A stretch of DNA of 64,000 bases from CAG-964 sp902789345 (GTDB taxonomy: Bacteria; Bacillota; Clostridia; Oscillospirales; Acutalibacteraceae), in the NCBI GenBank assembly GCA_052117325.1, contig JBQKJJ010000001.1; one strand, 5' to 3'. Below the pieces are notes generated by a model, which saw only the letters and a list, made by a program, of their open reading frames with translations, was not told the origin of the DNA and ran no database searches. The stretch's first letter is position 1; each line of letters starts with the position of its first letter. The translations under genes were made by a program, and so were the position numbers. This document shows, one piece after another, positions 25,094 to 34,571 of this stretch.

Positions 25094-27223
25094 ATGAGAA
25101 TAGGTTTTAAAAAAGTGGTAAGCGTGGCTTTGTGTGCGCTGTGTGTTGCAGTAGGTATTCCGACTGCATCGGCCGCAGACAATGTGGACACACTGCTTTC
25201 TAAAATGACTACAGAAGAAAAAATAGCCCAAATGATAACTGTTGCTGTACGCCAGTGGGACGGCGAGGATTTTACTGTTATGGAGGACGATGTAGCTAAT
25301 ATTATTTCTAAAACCTCTGTAGGCGGAGTAATATTGTTTGCAGAAAACCTTGTTGATACCGAACAGTCTGTAAAGCTTACTACAGCATTTCAACAGGCGG
25401 CGTTAGCTTCAAGAAATAAAATACCGCTGTTTATAAGTACAGACCAAGAGGGCGGCGGGGTTGTAAGGCTAAACACAGGTACATCTCTGCCGGGTAATAT
25501 GGCACTGGGTGCAATTAACAGTGCAAACGACGCCAAAACGGCAGGTAATATTTTGGGCAGTGAGCTTGCCACTTTGGGAATAAATATGGACTTTGCACCG
25601 TCCCTTGATGTAAACAGTAACCCGGCTAATCCTATTATAGGTTTAAGGTCATTTTCTTCCGACCCCGGCATAGTTTCAGCATTGGGTACACAGGTTATAA
25701 ACGGTATTCAGCAGAATAATGTAGCGGCTGCCGCAAAGCACTTCCCGGGACACGGCGACACCTCTACAGATTCCCATACATCACTTCCTAGTGTGGACAA
25801 GTCTTTAGACCAGCTTGAAAAATGCGAATTTGTTCCTTTTAAAGCTGCCATTGACAACGGCGTTGATGTTATTATGACAGCCCACATTCAGTTTCCACAG
25901 GTTGAAAAGAAAACAGTAAAGTCGGAAAGTGACGGCAGCAATGTAACATTGCCGGCTACTCTTTCAAAAACCTTTGTTACCGATATTCTTAGAAACAAGC
26001 TGGGCTTTAAGGGCGTTGTTACTACAGACGCTATGAATATGGGAGCTATCGCAGACAATTTCGGCGTAACTCAGGCTTGCATTTTAGCCATTAATGCCGG
26101 TGTTGACAATTTGCTTATGCCTATTTCTCTAACAGATAAAAGCAGTGGTACAGAACTTACAGGGCTTATTGGCAACATTAAGTCAGCAGTAGTAAACGGC
26201 GACATAAAGGAAGAAACCATTAATAATGCTGTTAAGCGCATTCTACAGCTTAAGGAAAAGCGTGGAGTGCTTAACTACACTGCCCCTACAGTTGAAAATG
26301 CCAAGAAAATTGTAGGCAGTGCAGAAAACCACGAAACAGAAGATGACCTTGCTACAAAGGCAATTACTGTTTTGAAAAATGAGGGAAATATGCTTCCTTT
26401 TAAGCCTACAGAAAATCAAAATGTAGTTTTGGTTGCGGCTTATGACAATGAAACACCGGGTATGGAATATGCAATGAGCAAAATGATTTCTCAAAAGTCC
26501 ATACCTAGTGTAAACTATGAAACCTGTTATTATAACGACGGCTCATCAGCGGAAGAAATATTAAATACTGTCAGCGGTGCAAACTATGTAATAGTGCTGT
26601 CAGAAATGAACAGCAGTGAGGATATAGCGCAGGGCAGCTTAAATACCTATGTGCCAACCTCTGTAATGAATTATTGTAAAGAAAACAATATTAAATGTGC
26701 AGTGGTTAGCGTTGGTAAGCCTTATGATACGGCAAACTATAAAGACGCTCAGGCTCTTATGGTAGCCTACGGCTGTAACGGTATGAATCCTGAAGATACA
26801 GACGGCTCTCAGCTTGCGGCATATACCTATGGCCCAAATATTTTGGCAGCTGTGGAGGTTGCCTTTGGTTATAAAAACCCATACGGCACATTGCCTGTAG
26901 ATATTCCGGCGGTGCTTTCCGACGGTTCTATGTATGAATCTAACTTAGTATTCAAAAAAGGCGACGGCTTGTTGTTTGCCGGAACAGTAAAGCCAACAGA
27001 GCCTGCAACGCAGGCTGCACCTACAGCAACCGAAAATGCAACCGCCTCGTCAAATGGCAGTGACCCGGTAAACAGCTTTATCAACACACTGCAAAACAGC
27101 GGATATTTCCTTATAGTAGCTTGCTTGCTGGTGGTTGCATTGGTTGTAATTATTATTATCATTGCTGTGGCTGCCAAAGGCGGAAAGAAAAAGAAAAAAT
27201 CGAATAAAAAATCCGGAAAATAA
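25094..27223 (+). CDS. nagZ: Membrane-anchored GH3 beta-N-acetylhexosaminidase (NagZ type)
   Basis: The 709-residue exported enzyme likely removes N-acetylglucosamine from cell-wall fragments. A signal peptide (1-28, TASAAD) leads into a GH3 barrel (about 30-370). STDQEGGGVVR, KHFPGHGDTSTDSH (the His/Asp loop typical of NagZ) and TTDAMNMGAI (nucleophile aspartate) are intact. A second alpha/beta domain (about 420-620) follows, then a Thr/Ala/Pro linker, one hydrophobic helix (about 668-692) and a lysine-rich tail, a C-terminal membrane anchor that most NagZ proteins lack. GGAGG precedes the ATG. Other beta-glycosidase activities are possible for GH3, but the HGD-S-H loop favours NagZ. Confidence 0.88.
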   Translation: MRIGFKKVVSVALCALCVAVGIPTASAADNVDTLLSKMTTEEKIAQMITVAVRQWDGEDFTVMEDDVANIISKTSVGGVILFAENLVDTEQSVKLTTAFQQAALASRNKIPLFISTDQEGGGVVRLNTGTSLPGNMALGAINSANDAKTAGNILGSELATLGINMDFAPSLDVNSNPANPIIGLRSFSSDPGIVSALGTQVINGIQQNNVAAAAKHFPGHGDTSTDSHTSLPSVDKSLDQLEKCEFVPFKAAIDNGVDVIMTAHIQFPQVEKKTVKSESDGSNVTLPATLSKTFVTDILRNKLGFKGVVTTDAMNMGAIADNFGVTQACILAINAGVDNLLMPISLTDKSSGTELTGLIGNIKSAVVNGDIKEETINNAVKRILQLKEKRGVLNYTAPTVENAKKIVGSAENHETEDDLATKAITVLKNEGNMLPFKPTENQNVVLVAAYDNETPGMEYAMSKMISQKSIPSVNYETCYYNDGSSAEEILNTVSGANYVIVLSEMNSSEDIAQGSLNTYVPTSVMNYCKENNIKCAVVSVGKPYDTANYKDAQALMVAYGCNGMNPEDTDGSQLAAYTYGPNILAAVEVAFGYKNPYGTLPVDIPAVLSDGSMYESNLVFKKGDGLLFAGTVKPTEPATQAAPTATENATASSNGSDPVNSFINTLQNSGYFLIVACLLVVALVVIIIIIAVAAKGGKKKKKSNKKSGK

Positions 27224-27244
27224 CTTGTAGACAATTAACCTAAT

Positions 27245-27296
27245 AAAGACACAGTAGGCTTTGGCTTTTGCTAAGGCTTGCTGTGTCTTTTGTTTG
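27245..27296 (+). terminator. Terminator of GH3 gene
   Basis: AAAGACACAG (27245-27254) pairs perfectly with CTGTGTCTTT (27281-27290), with weaker inner pairing, followed by TGTTTG. Confidence 0.8.
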
Positions 27297-27680
27297 ATAT
27301 TGCTTATTTTGTGTAATAGTGTATAAGAATGAAGCAGTGCCGAATATTACCGTGCCGGCATATAAAAGGCTTTGAATTTTGCTGATTTTTGCATAGTAGC
27401 TTGGCTGTAAAATTAATATATAGTTGCCATATTTTTAATGCTTGCGCCATATATTATTAATAATATAAGTGTAGTTTTTTAGTTACCGATTGCGTTTGCA
27501 GACTGTTGCGGTGGGTGGATGCAATGTTTTAAAGCAGTGTTGTAATGTGTTTTTTGACTTTATACCGCAGCACAGGCTGTATAAATGTTGGTTTTAAGAA
27601 AAGAGATAGCAAATTTGCATAAAATATATATGAATTATTGTTAATATTAGGTGAACTTTTAGTTTTTAATTAAAAAAACA
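27297..27680. other. AT-rich intergenic stretch without a gene
   Basis: No supported gene or RNA is seen. An 18-bp palindrome (27450-27467) of only A and T is present and could be chance at this composition. Confidence 0.5.
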
Positions 27681-27709
27681 TTGCACTAAATGTATGTATA
27701 GTATATAAT
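27681..27709 (+). promoter_or_regulatory. Promoter of the EF-G paralogue
   Basis: TTGCAC (27681-27686), 17 bp, TATAAT (27704-27709). Confidence 0.75.
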
Positions 27710-27785
27710 GTTCTTAACATAAATTTACATATTTGTGCATAATGCTAATATAGTTAAAATGAAGTGTAGGAGTGAAACAACAGCA

Positions 27786-29849
27786 ATGAAACAGTACGAA
27801 GCTAAAAAAATAAAAAATATAGTTTTATGCGGACATGGCGGATGCGGCAAAACATCTGTAGCCGAGTCGATGATTTTTTTGTCAGGGGCTGCCGAGCGTC
27901 TTGGTAAGGTAAATGACGGAAACACGGTTATGGATTTTGACCCTGAAGAGGTAAAAAGAAAAGTATCTGTAATGTCGGCAGTAGCACCTATTGAGTGGAA
28001 AGGCTATAAAATTAATCTTATAGATACCCCGGGACTTTTTGACTTTGTGGGTGGCGTATGTGAGGGTATGCGTGCCGCCGACACAGCACTTATAGTTGTG
28101 TCCGGTAAAGACGGCGTTGGCGTTGGTACAGACAAGGCCTTTAAAATGGCTGAAAAGTCGGGTATGTCAAAGGTGTTCTTTGTAAACGGTCTTTGCGACG
28201 AAAGCGCAAGATTTTACAGAGTTTTTGAAACCCTAAAGGCACATTACGGACCGTCTGTTTGTCCTGTTGTTGTGCCGTATATAGAAAACGGTCAGGCTAA
28301 TTGTTATGTAAATATACTTGAGTATAAGGCATATAGATATGAAAACGGCAAGATAACGCAAACTGCCATGCCGGATATGGGCGACCGTCTTGAGGGCTTG
28401 CGTACGGCTATTTATGAGGCTGTAGCAGAAACGGACGAGGAAATGTTTGAAAAGTACTTTAGCGGTGAGGAGTTTACCCCGGAGGAAGTTATAGTAGGTG
28501 TCAGCCGTGGTGTAAAAGAGGGTACTATTACCCCTGTATTCTGTGGTGACGCTCAAAATACATATGGTATAGAGCATTTGCTAAACGGTATTAATTGGCT
28601 TGTACCGTCAGCAGATGAGAGAGTGGAGATTGCAGTTGACACGGACGGCGAACCTGTAGAGCTAAAGGCAAACGAGAATGCAGCTACAGCTGCTATAGTT
28701 TTCAAAACTGTTGCCGATCCGTTTGTAGGTAAGCTTTCCTACTTTAAGGTAGTATCAGGCAAGGTTACGCCTGACAGTCCACTTGTAAATATGAGAACAG
28801 GTGCAACAGAAAAAATAAGCAAGGTTCTTATTCCAAAAGGCAAAAAGCAGGAGGACGCAAAGTATATAACAGCAGGTGACATTGGCGCAGTGGCAAAGCT
28901 TAGCGCAACTAACACAGGCGATACTCTTTGTGCACCAACCAGAAAGGTAACCTTAGAGGGTATAAGCTACCCTGTACCTACATATAAAATGACGGTTGCA
29001 CCAAAAACAAAGGGTGAAGAAGACAAGGTAGCGCAGGCTCTTGCTAAAATTTCAGAGGAAGACCCTACTGTAGTAACACAGGTAGATAAAGAAACAAAAG
29101 AAATGATTCTTGCTGGCTTAGGTGAACAGCACCTTGATGTTGTAGTGTCTAAGCTGAAAAATAAATTTAATCTTGATGTTGTTTTAAGTACGCCAAAGGT
29201 AGCGTACCGTGAAACTATACGCAAGAGCGTTAAGGTGCAGGGCAAGCACAAAAAGCAATCAGGCGGACACGGCCAGTTTGGCGATGTTTGGATAGAGTTT
29301 GAGCCGGCAGACTGCGAAGACTTGGAGTTTGCAGAAAGAGTTGTAGGCGGCGCAGTACCAAAGGGATTCTTCCCGGCAGTAGAAAAAGGACTTAGAGAAA
29401 GCATAAAGAAGGGGCCTTTGGCAGGCTATCCTGTTGTGGGTGTAAAGGCAACATTGTACGACGGCTCGTACCACCCTGTAGATTCATCGGAAATGTCATT
29501 TAAAATGGCGGCTGCGGTAGCTTACAAAAACGGTATGCCACAGGCAAGTCCGGTACTGCTTGAACCGGTAGAGTCTGTGTCGGTAATGGTGCCTGATGCA
29601 AATATGGGCGACATTATGGGCGAGGTAAACAAACGCCGTGGCAGAGTGTTGGGTATGAACCCGGGCGAAGACGGTATGCAGACTGTTGAGGCAGAGGTAC
29701 CTGCTGCCGAGATGAGCGATTTTTCGGTTTATCTCAGACAGGTAACTCAGGGCAAGGGTAGCTACAAAACAGCCTTTGCAAGATATGAGCCTGTTCCGGA
29801 AAGTATTGCAGCAAAAATAATAGAAAGTCGAAAAGGTGAAAATAAGTAA
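27786..29849 (+). CDS. EF-G-like translation GTPase paralogue with altered G4 motif
   Basis: The 687-residue protein has the full five-domain EF-G layout and belongs to the divergent EF-G-like group found beside normal fusA in Clostridia. G1 is GHGGCGKTS (16-24) in place of AHIDAGKTT, and G3 is DTPGLFDF in place of DTPGHVDF, so the catalytic histidine is missing. The G4 position reads NGLC (134-137) where EF-G has NKMD. Domain IV keeps GGHGQFGDV and the C-terminus is normal. GTP hydrolysis and guanine specificity may therefore differ. The role is unknown. AGGAG lies 13 bases before the ATG at 27786, which is long; an ATG at 27759 is an alternative start. Confidence 0.85.
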   Translation: MKQYEAKKIKNIVLCGHGGCGKTSVAESMIFLSGAAERLGKVNDGNTVMDFDPEEVKRKVSVMSAVAPIEWKGYKINLIDTPGLFDFVGGVCEGMRAADTALIVVSGKDGVGVGTDKAFKMAEKSGMSKVFFVNGLCDESARFYRVFETLKAHYGPSVCPVVVPYIENGQANCYVNILEYKAYRYENGKITQTAMPDMGDRLEGLRTAIYEAVAETDEEMFEKYFSGEEFTPEEVIVGVSRGVKEGTITPVFCGDAQNTYGIEHLLNGINWLVPSADERVEIAVDTDGEPVELKANENAATAAIVFKTVADPFVGKLSYFKVVSGKVTPDSPLVNMRTGATEKISKVLIPKGKKQEDAKYITAGDIGAVAKLSATNTGDTLCAPTRKVTLEGISYPVPTYKMTVAPKTKGEEDKVAQALAKISEEDPTVVTQVDKETKEMILAGLGEQHLDVVVSKLKNKFNLDVVLSTPKVAYRETIRKSVKVQGKHKKQSGGHGQFGDVWIEFEPADCEDLEFAERVVGGAVPKGFFPAVEKGLRESIKKGPLAGYPVVGVKATLYDGSYHPVDSSEMSFKMAAAVAYKNGMPQASPVLLEPVESVSVMVPDANMGDIMGEVNKRRGRVLGMNPGEDGMQTVEAEVPAAEMSDFSVYLRQVTQGKGSYKTAFARYEPVPESIAAKIIESRKGENK

Positions 29850-29918
29850 TCAATTAGAAACACACTTTTCTCTGTAGATTATATAGATTGTTTATAAATT
29901 AGTGCTTTTATATCGAAC

Positions 29919-29960
29919 GGGCTGCTTAGGGGTATAAATTTTCCTAGGTAGCCCTGTTTT
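29919..29960 (+). terminator. Terminator of the EF-G paralogue
   Basis: GGGCTGCTTAGG (29919-29930) pairs with CCTAGGTAGCCC (29943-29954) with two wobbles, followed by TGTTTTC. Confidence 0.8.
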
Positions 29961-30100
29961 CGGTAAATATATACTTAATTGTTCTAAAAAATAAATTAAA
30001 ATGTACGCAGTAAAAATGCTTTTTTTACATTAAATTAGTGTATAATTATTACCGTAGAAAATTAGCACCTGTTTTAGAAGTGCAAATTAAGGTGATTTAT

Positions 30101-30880
30101 ATGAAAGCGGCAATATTTCAAATGAATATAGCGTGGGAAGATAAAGAGAAAAATTTATTAAAGGTTGAAAGGGCGGCGGCGGAAGCGTCACAAAACGGAG
30201 CAGATGTTATTTTTTTGCCTGAGATGAGCCTAACGGGCTTTTCTATGAATATAAAAGCTACAGCCGAAACTGATAAATACACCGTACTGCAGGCACAAAG
30301 CATTTGCAGAAAATACGGTATTGCCTTGGGAATTGGCTGGACGGAGCAGTGCGGTGCTAAGGCAAAAAATTGCTACACTGTTTTAGATAAAAGGGGTATT
30401 GCTTTAAGTACATATGTAAAAATTCACCCCTTTTCCTACAGCGGTGAAGATAAATATTTTGTTAAAGGCGAAAAGCTGACAGAGTATAAAATAGGGGACA
30501 CCTATTTTTCTACGGCAATATGTTACGATGTACGCTTTCCGGAGCTGTTTCAGGGCATAAGCAAAAACCGTTTGGTTACGGCTGTGGTTGTGCCTGCTAA
30601 CTGGCCGCAAAAAAGAGAAAGTCACTGGCGGGTGCTTACACAGGCAAGAGCAATAGAAAACCAGCTGTATATACTTGCGGTAAACTGTGTAGGAAGCATA
30701 GGCGGAGTAAGCTACAGCGGCGGCTCCTGCATAATAGCTCCCGACGGCGAAATTGTTGCCGACTGTGGCAATAATGAAGAAATTGCATATGCAAAATTGG
30801 ACTATGATATTGAAAAATTGCGAAACAGCTTTCCTGTGTACAATGACAGAGATGTAAATTTTTATAAATCTATTTTGTAA
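30101..30880 (+). CDS. Carbon-nitrogen hydrolase, omega-amidase-like
   Basis: The 259-residue cytoplasmic enzyme belongs to the nitrilase superfamily, which hydrolyses non-peptide C-N bonds. The Glu-Lys-Cys triad is visible: glutamate in FLPEMSLTGF (about 43), lysine in YVKIHPFSY (about 108), and cysteine in STAICYDVRFPEL (about 143). The segment order and FPEL after the cysteine resemble the omega-amidase/YafV group acting on alpha-ketoglutaramate-like substrates; the exact substrate is an inference. AAGGTG precedes the ATG at 30101; the upstream in-frame extension lacks a site. It ends before the promoter of glgB. Confidence 0.88.
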   Translation: MKAAIFQMNIAWEDKEKNLLKVERAAAEASQNGADVIFLPEMSLTGFSMNIKATAETDKYTVLQAQSICRKYGIALGIGWTEQCGAKAKNCYTVLDKRGIALSTYVKIHPFSYSGEDKYFVKGEKLTEYKIGDTYFSTAICYDVRFPELFQGISKNRLVTAVVVPANWPQKRESHWRVLTQARAIENQLYILAVNCVGSIGGVSYSGGSCIIAPDGEIVADCGNNEEIAYAKLDYDIEKLRNSFPVYNDRDVNFYKSIL

Positions 30881-30990
30881 AATGGCATATCCCATTGTAA
30901 AGGGAAATTAAAATTGGAGTAAAAATTCCGCAATGTGTATAAATATTTGCATATAATCTTTAAAAAATCATATAAAATTTAACTAATCTA

Positions 30991-31019
30991 TTGAAATTTA
31001 TTGAATGCGTTGGTATTAT
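30991..31019 (+). promoter_or_regulatory. Promoter of the glycogen operon
   Basis: TTGAAA (30991-30996), 17 bp, TATTAT (31014-31019), ahead of glgB. Confidence 0.75.
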
Positions 31020-31070
31020 ATTACTATGGGATGATGTAGAAGATAACACAAAGAGGAAAGGGTTTTCTTT

Positions 31071-33269
31071 ATGCAAAATGTAATGGACGAAAAACAGCAT
31101 TTACAGGCATTCTACAGCGGCAACAGCTGTAATGCCTATGAATATATGGGTTCACACAAGGTTGGCGACGAAAATTGCTTTGTCTTTAGGGTGTGGGCAC
31201 CAAACGCCTTATCGGTGTCGGTAATAGGCAGTTTTAATAATTGGGACGAAACAGCAAATTATATGTCACGCATTGGAAACGGTGATGTATGGGAGTGCTA
31301 TATAAATAATGTAAATCAGTACGACTCTTATAAGTATTGTATAGAAGCAAAGGACTACAGAAGATTATATAAATCCGACCCCTATGGTTTTCATTTTGAA
31401 ACAAGACCAAACAATGCTTCCAGGGTTTATTGTCTGGACAAATTCCGGTGGAACGACAGCGAATGGTTGGAAAGCAGAAAAAAGATTAATGTAAAAGAAG
31501 CGCCTATGAATGTGTATGAGGTTCATGCCGGCTCATGGCGCAGGTACTTAGACGGTAATTTCTATGATTATAAAGAGCTTGCCGACCAGCTTGTACCTTA
31601 TGTTAAGGAAATGAGCTATACTCACATTGAGTTTATGCCGATTATGGAGTACCCTTTTGACGGCTCTTGGGGCTACCAGCCAACAGGCTATTTTGCACCT
31701 ACTTCACGCTATGGTGACCCGGCGGGCTTTATGTATTTGGTTGACAAGTGCCACCAAAACGGTATTGGTGTAATTATTGACTGGTCTATTTCCCAGTTTC
31801 CAAAGGACGACTACGCCTTGGCGTTGTTTGACGGCACCTGTTGCTATGAATATCACGACCCGTTAAAGGCAAACCGTGAAGAAAAAGGCACACTGGTGTT
31901 CGACTATTCACGCTATGAGGTTATTAGCTTTTTGCTTTCAAGCGCAGCCTTTTGGATTGAAAAATACCATGTAGACGGTTTAAGGTTAGACAATGTTGCC
32001 GCTATGCTTTACCTTGACTATAACCGTACCGGCAAAGAATCGGCGAAAAACCAATTTGGCGGAAAAGAAAATCTGGAGGCAGTTGCGTTTATACAAAGAT
32101 TAAACACAATTCTGCACAGGCTGTACCCAAGTGTAATTACCTTTGCCGAGGAGTCTACAGCATGGCCTATGATAACAAAGCCTGTTAAAGAGGGCGGCTT
32201 AGGCTTTGACTTTAAGTGGAATATGGGCTGGATGAACGATATGCTCCACTATATGTCGCTGGACCCGTTTTACAGGCCGTTTAACCACGCAAATTTAACA
32301 TTTTCATTTTTCTATGCGTTTTCTGAAAATTTTGTTTTGCCTATTTCACACGATGTAGTGGTGTATGGTAAAAAGTCATTGTTCAGTAAAATGCCGGGAG
32401 ATTTCAACAGTAAGTTTGACCAGGTAAAAATATTTATGGCGTACACTATGATGCACCCTGGCAAAAAGCTGACTTTTATGGGTGCCGAAATAGGACAAAT
32501 GGAAGAATGGAACACCGACAGCGAGCTTGCCTGGAGTGTACTGGAATATCCTAAAAACAAACAGCTTAAGCACTTTATTAAGTGTTTAAATAAGTTTTAT
32601 GTAGAGAATCCGCCTATGTACCAAATAGAGGATTCATGGAAAGGCTTCCACTGGATTCACCATGACGACTATACACAGTGTGTGCTTGCCTTTAGAAGAC
32701 TTGATAAAAAGGGAAACGGTATTATAGTTGTGTGCAACTTTTTACCTATTAAGCGAGAGGGCTATTATATTGGTGTTCCTTACAAGGGAGCTTATTCAGA
32801 GGTGCTTAACACCGACCTTGCAGAGTACGGTGGTTCCGGTATTTCAAACGGGCACAGCATTGCTACAGAAGATGTTCCTATGCACGGCTATGACCAAAGC
32901 ATAAAGCTTACCTTGCCTCCGCTGTCAGTTATGTATTTTGTTTGCGTTGAGGGTAAAGACCAGAACGAAAAAATAAATGTGGCTGAAGAAGACAAGGAAA
33001 CTATGGAGGAGCTTATAGAGCTTAACGAAAAAATAGCCGAAATAGAAGAAACGGAGAATTCTGACAGTGATGCCGATTCGGTGCCTAAGGTGCGGGAAAA
33101 AGTGAAAGAAACCAAACCTACCCAGCCAACCGTCAGCAGTGCTAAAGGTGAAGCCGCGGAAATTAAAAAAGCCGCAGAGCCTAAAAAGCCTATGCAGGCT
33201 GTTCCTTTAAAAGAGGAGGCTAAAGAAATATCCGAAAAAATTCAGGGTAAAGACAGCTCTAAAAGCTAG
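31071..33269 (+). CDS. glgB: 1,4-alpha-glucan branching enzyme with long charged tail
   Basis: It introduces alpha-1,6 branches into glycogen. The 732 residues comprise a CBM48 domain (about 25-115), the GH13 barrel (about 140-520) and a C-terminal beta domain (to about 625). Catalytic residues are in place: the nucleophile in DGLRLDNVAAM, the acid glutamate in TFAEESTAWP, and the stabilising aspartate in LPISHDVV. The last 100 or so residues are Glu/Lys-rich, predicted helical then disordered, and exceed the usual family length of about 640. The first gene of glgB-glgC-glgD-glgA. A GGAAAGG site lies upstream of the ATG. Confidence 0.95.
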   Translation: MQNVMDEKQHLQAFYSGNSCNAYEYMGSHKVGDENCFVFRVWAPNALSVSVIGSFNNWDETANYMSRIGNGDVWECYINNVNQYDSYKYCIEAKDYRRLYKSDPYGFHFETRPNNASRVYCLDKFRWNDSEWLESRKKINVKEAPMNVYEVHAGSWRRYLDGNFYDYKELADQLVPYVKEMSYTHIEFMPIMEYPFDGSWGYQPTGYFAPTSRYGDPAGFMYLVDKCHQNGIGVIIDWSISQFPKDDYALALFDGTCCYEYHDPLKANREEKGTLVFDYSRYEVISFLLSSAAFWIEKYHVDGLRLDNVAAMLYLDYNRTGKESAKNQFGGKENLEAVAFIQRLNTILHRLYPSVITFAEESTAWPMITKPVKEGGLGFDFKWNMGWMNDMLHYMSLDPFYRPFNHANLTFSFFYAFSENFVLPISHDVVVYGKKSLFSKMPGDFNSKFDQVKIFMAYTMMHPGKKLTFMGAEIGQMEEWNTDSELAWSVLEYPKNKQLKHFIKCLNKFYVENPPMYQIEDSWKGFHWIHHDDYTQCVLAFRRLDKKGNGIIVVCNFLPIKREGYYIGVPYKGAYSEVLNTDLAEYGGSGISNGHSIATEDVPMHGYDQSIKLTLPPLSVMYFVCVEGKDQNEKINVAEEDKETMEELIELNEKIAEIEETENSDSDADSVPKVREKVKETKPTQPTVSSAKGEAAEIKKAAEPKKPMQAVPLKEEAKEISEKIQGKDSSKS

Positions 33270-33353
33270 GGCTTTAATACCATAAAAAATTTGTTTAAAA
33301 AATGTCTAATAGTTATTATAAACAAAAGGAAATATGAAGGAGGAATAAATACG

Positions 33354-34571
33354 ATGTATCAAAAGCAAACTACAGTGGCAATGATACTGGCAGGAGGACA
33401 AGGCAGTCGATTAGGGGTGCTGACAAGAAAGCTGGCAAAGCCGGCCGTGCCTTTTGGCGGAAAATACAGAATTATAGATTTTCCTTTATCTAACTGCGTA
33501 AACTCAGGCATAGAGGCTGTTGGCGTACTTACACAGTATCAGCCATTGGTGCTGAACGAGTATGTGGGAAACGGCCAACCTTGGGATTTGGACGGTATGT
33601 ATTCAGGCGTAACCTGCTTAAGCCCATATCAGCAAATGGACGGTGCACACTGGTACGCAGGTACGGCAAATGCTATTTATCGTAATATGAATTTTATTGA
33701 AAGGTACGACCCTGAATATGTGGTTGTTCTTTCAGGTGACCATATTTATAAAATGGATTATGCACAGATGATTTCTTTCCATAAGAAGCATCATGCGGAC
33801 TGTACCATTGCGGTTATTGATGTACCGCTGGAGGAGGCTTCAAGATTTGGTATATTGAATACTAATCCTGACGGTTCTATTTATGAGTTTGAAGAAAAGC
33901 CGGCACACCCAAAGAGCACAAACGCTTCTATGGGTATATATGTATTTAACTGGTCAAAGCTTAGAAAGTATCTTGAGGAGGACGCAGCAGACCCTAACTC
34001 AAGCAACGACTTTGGTAAGGATGTTTTGCCTGCAATGCTAAATGCAGGGGAGAGAATGTTTGCCTATCCGTTTGAGGGATACTGGAAAGATGTAGGTACT
34101 ATAGACAGTCTGTGGGAGGCAAATATGGATTTGCTTAACCCTAAGGTTCCTCTTGACCTTAGCGGTGAAACAGACAAAATATATTCCCGTAACCCATCAA
34201 TGCCGCCGCATTACATAGGACCAAATGCAAATATACAAAATTCATTGGTATCAGACGGCTGCGATGTTGACGGCAAAATCGACTTTTCGGTTTTGTTCCC
34301 GGGTGTTACTATAGGCACAGGTGCAACTGTAACCGATTCTATACTTATGCCCGGAGCAACGGTTGAAGACGGTGCTACGGTTGAATATGCTATAGTTTCT
34401 GAAAATGCTGTTATTAAAAAGAATGCCCATATAGGTGGCAGACCTGAAAACATTAAGGAAGAGGGCAAATGGGGAGTTGCCGTTATAGGCGACGGAATAA
34501 CAGTAGGCGAGGGCTGCGTAGTAGAGCCAAAGGCTATGATAGACGCTGATGTTACGGAGGTAGAAAAATAA
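33354..34571 (+). CDS. glgC: Glucose-1-phosphate adenylyltransferase
   Basis: It makes ADP-glucose from glucose-1-phosphate and ATP, the committed step of glycogen synthesis. In 405 residues it shows the nucleotide loop LAGGQGSRLG, the KPAVPFGGKYRIIDF segment, the catalytic DHIYKMDY and the sugar-phosphate EEKPAHPKS, with a left-handed beta-helix C-terminal domain. GGAGG fixes the ATG at 33354; a longer open frame reaches back to 33291 without a site. Its stop overlaps the glgD start (TAATG), so the two are translationally coupled and probably form a heterotetramer. Confidence 0.97.
   Translation: MYQKQTTVAMILAGGQGSRLGVLTRKLAKPAVPFGGKYRIIDFPLSNCVNSGIEAVGVLTQYQPLVLNEYVGNGQPWDLDGMYSGVTCLSPYQQMDGAHWYAGTANAIYRNMNFIERYDPEYVVVLSGDHIYKMDYAQMISFHKKHHADCTIAVIDVPLEEASRFGILNTNPDGSIYEFEEKPAHPKSTNASMGIYVFNWSKLRKYLEEDAADPNSSNDFGKDVLPAMLNAGERMFAYPFEGYWKDVGTIDSLWEANMDLLNPKVPLDLSGETDKIYSRNPSMPPHYIGPNANIQNSLVSDGCDVDGKIDFSVLFPGVTIGTGATVTDSILMPGATVEDGATVEYAIVSENAVIKKNAHIGGRPENIKEEGKWGVAVIGDGITVGEGCVVEPKAMIDADVTEVEK

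Noticed and set aside
27450..27467. 18-bp A/T-only palindrome as an operator
   Set aside because: Composition is so AT-rich here that chance is likely, and no promoter or gene lies beside it.
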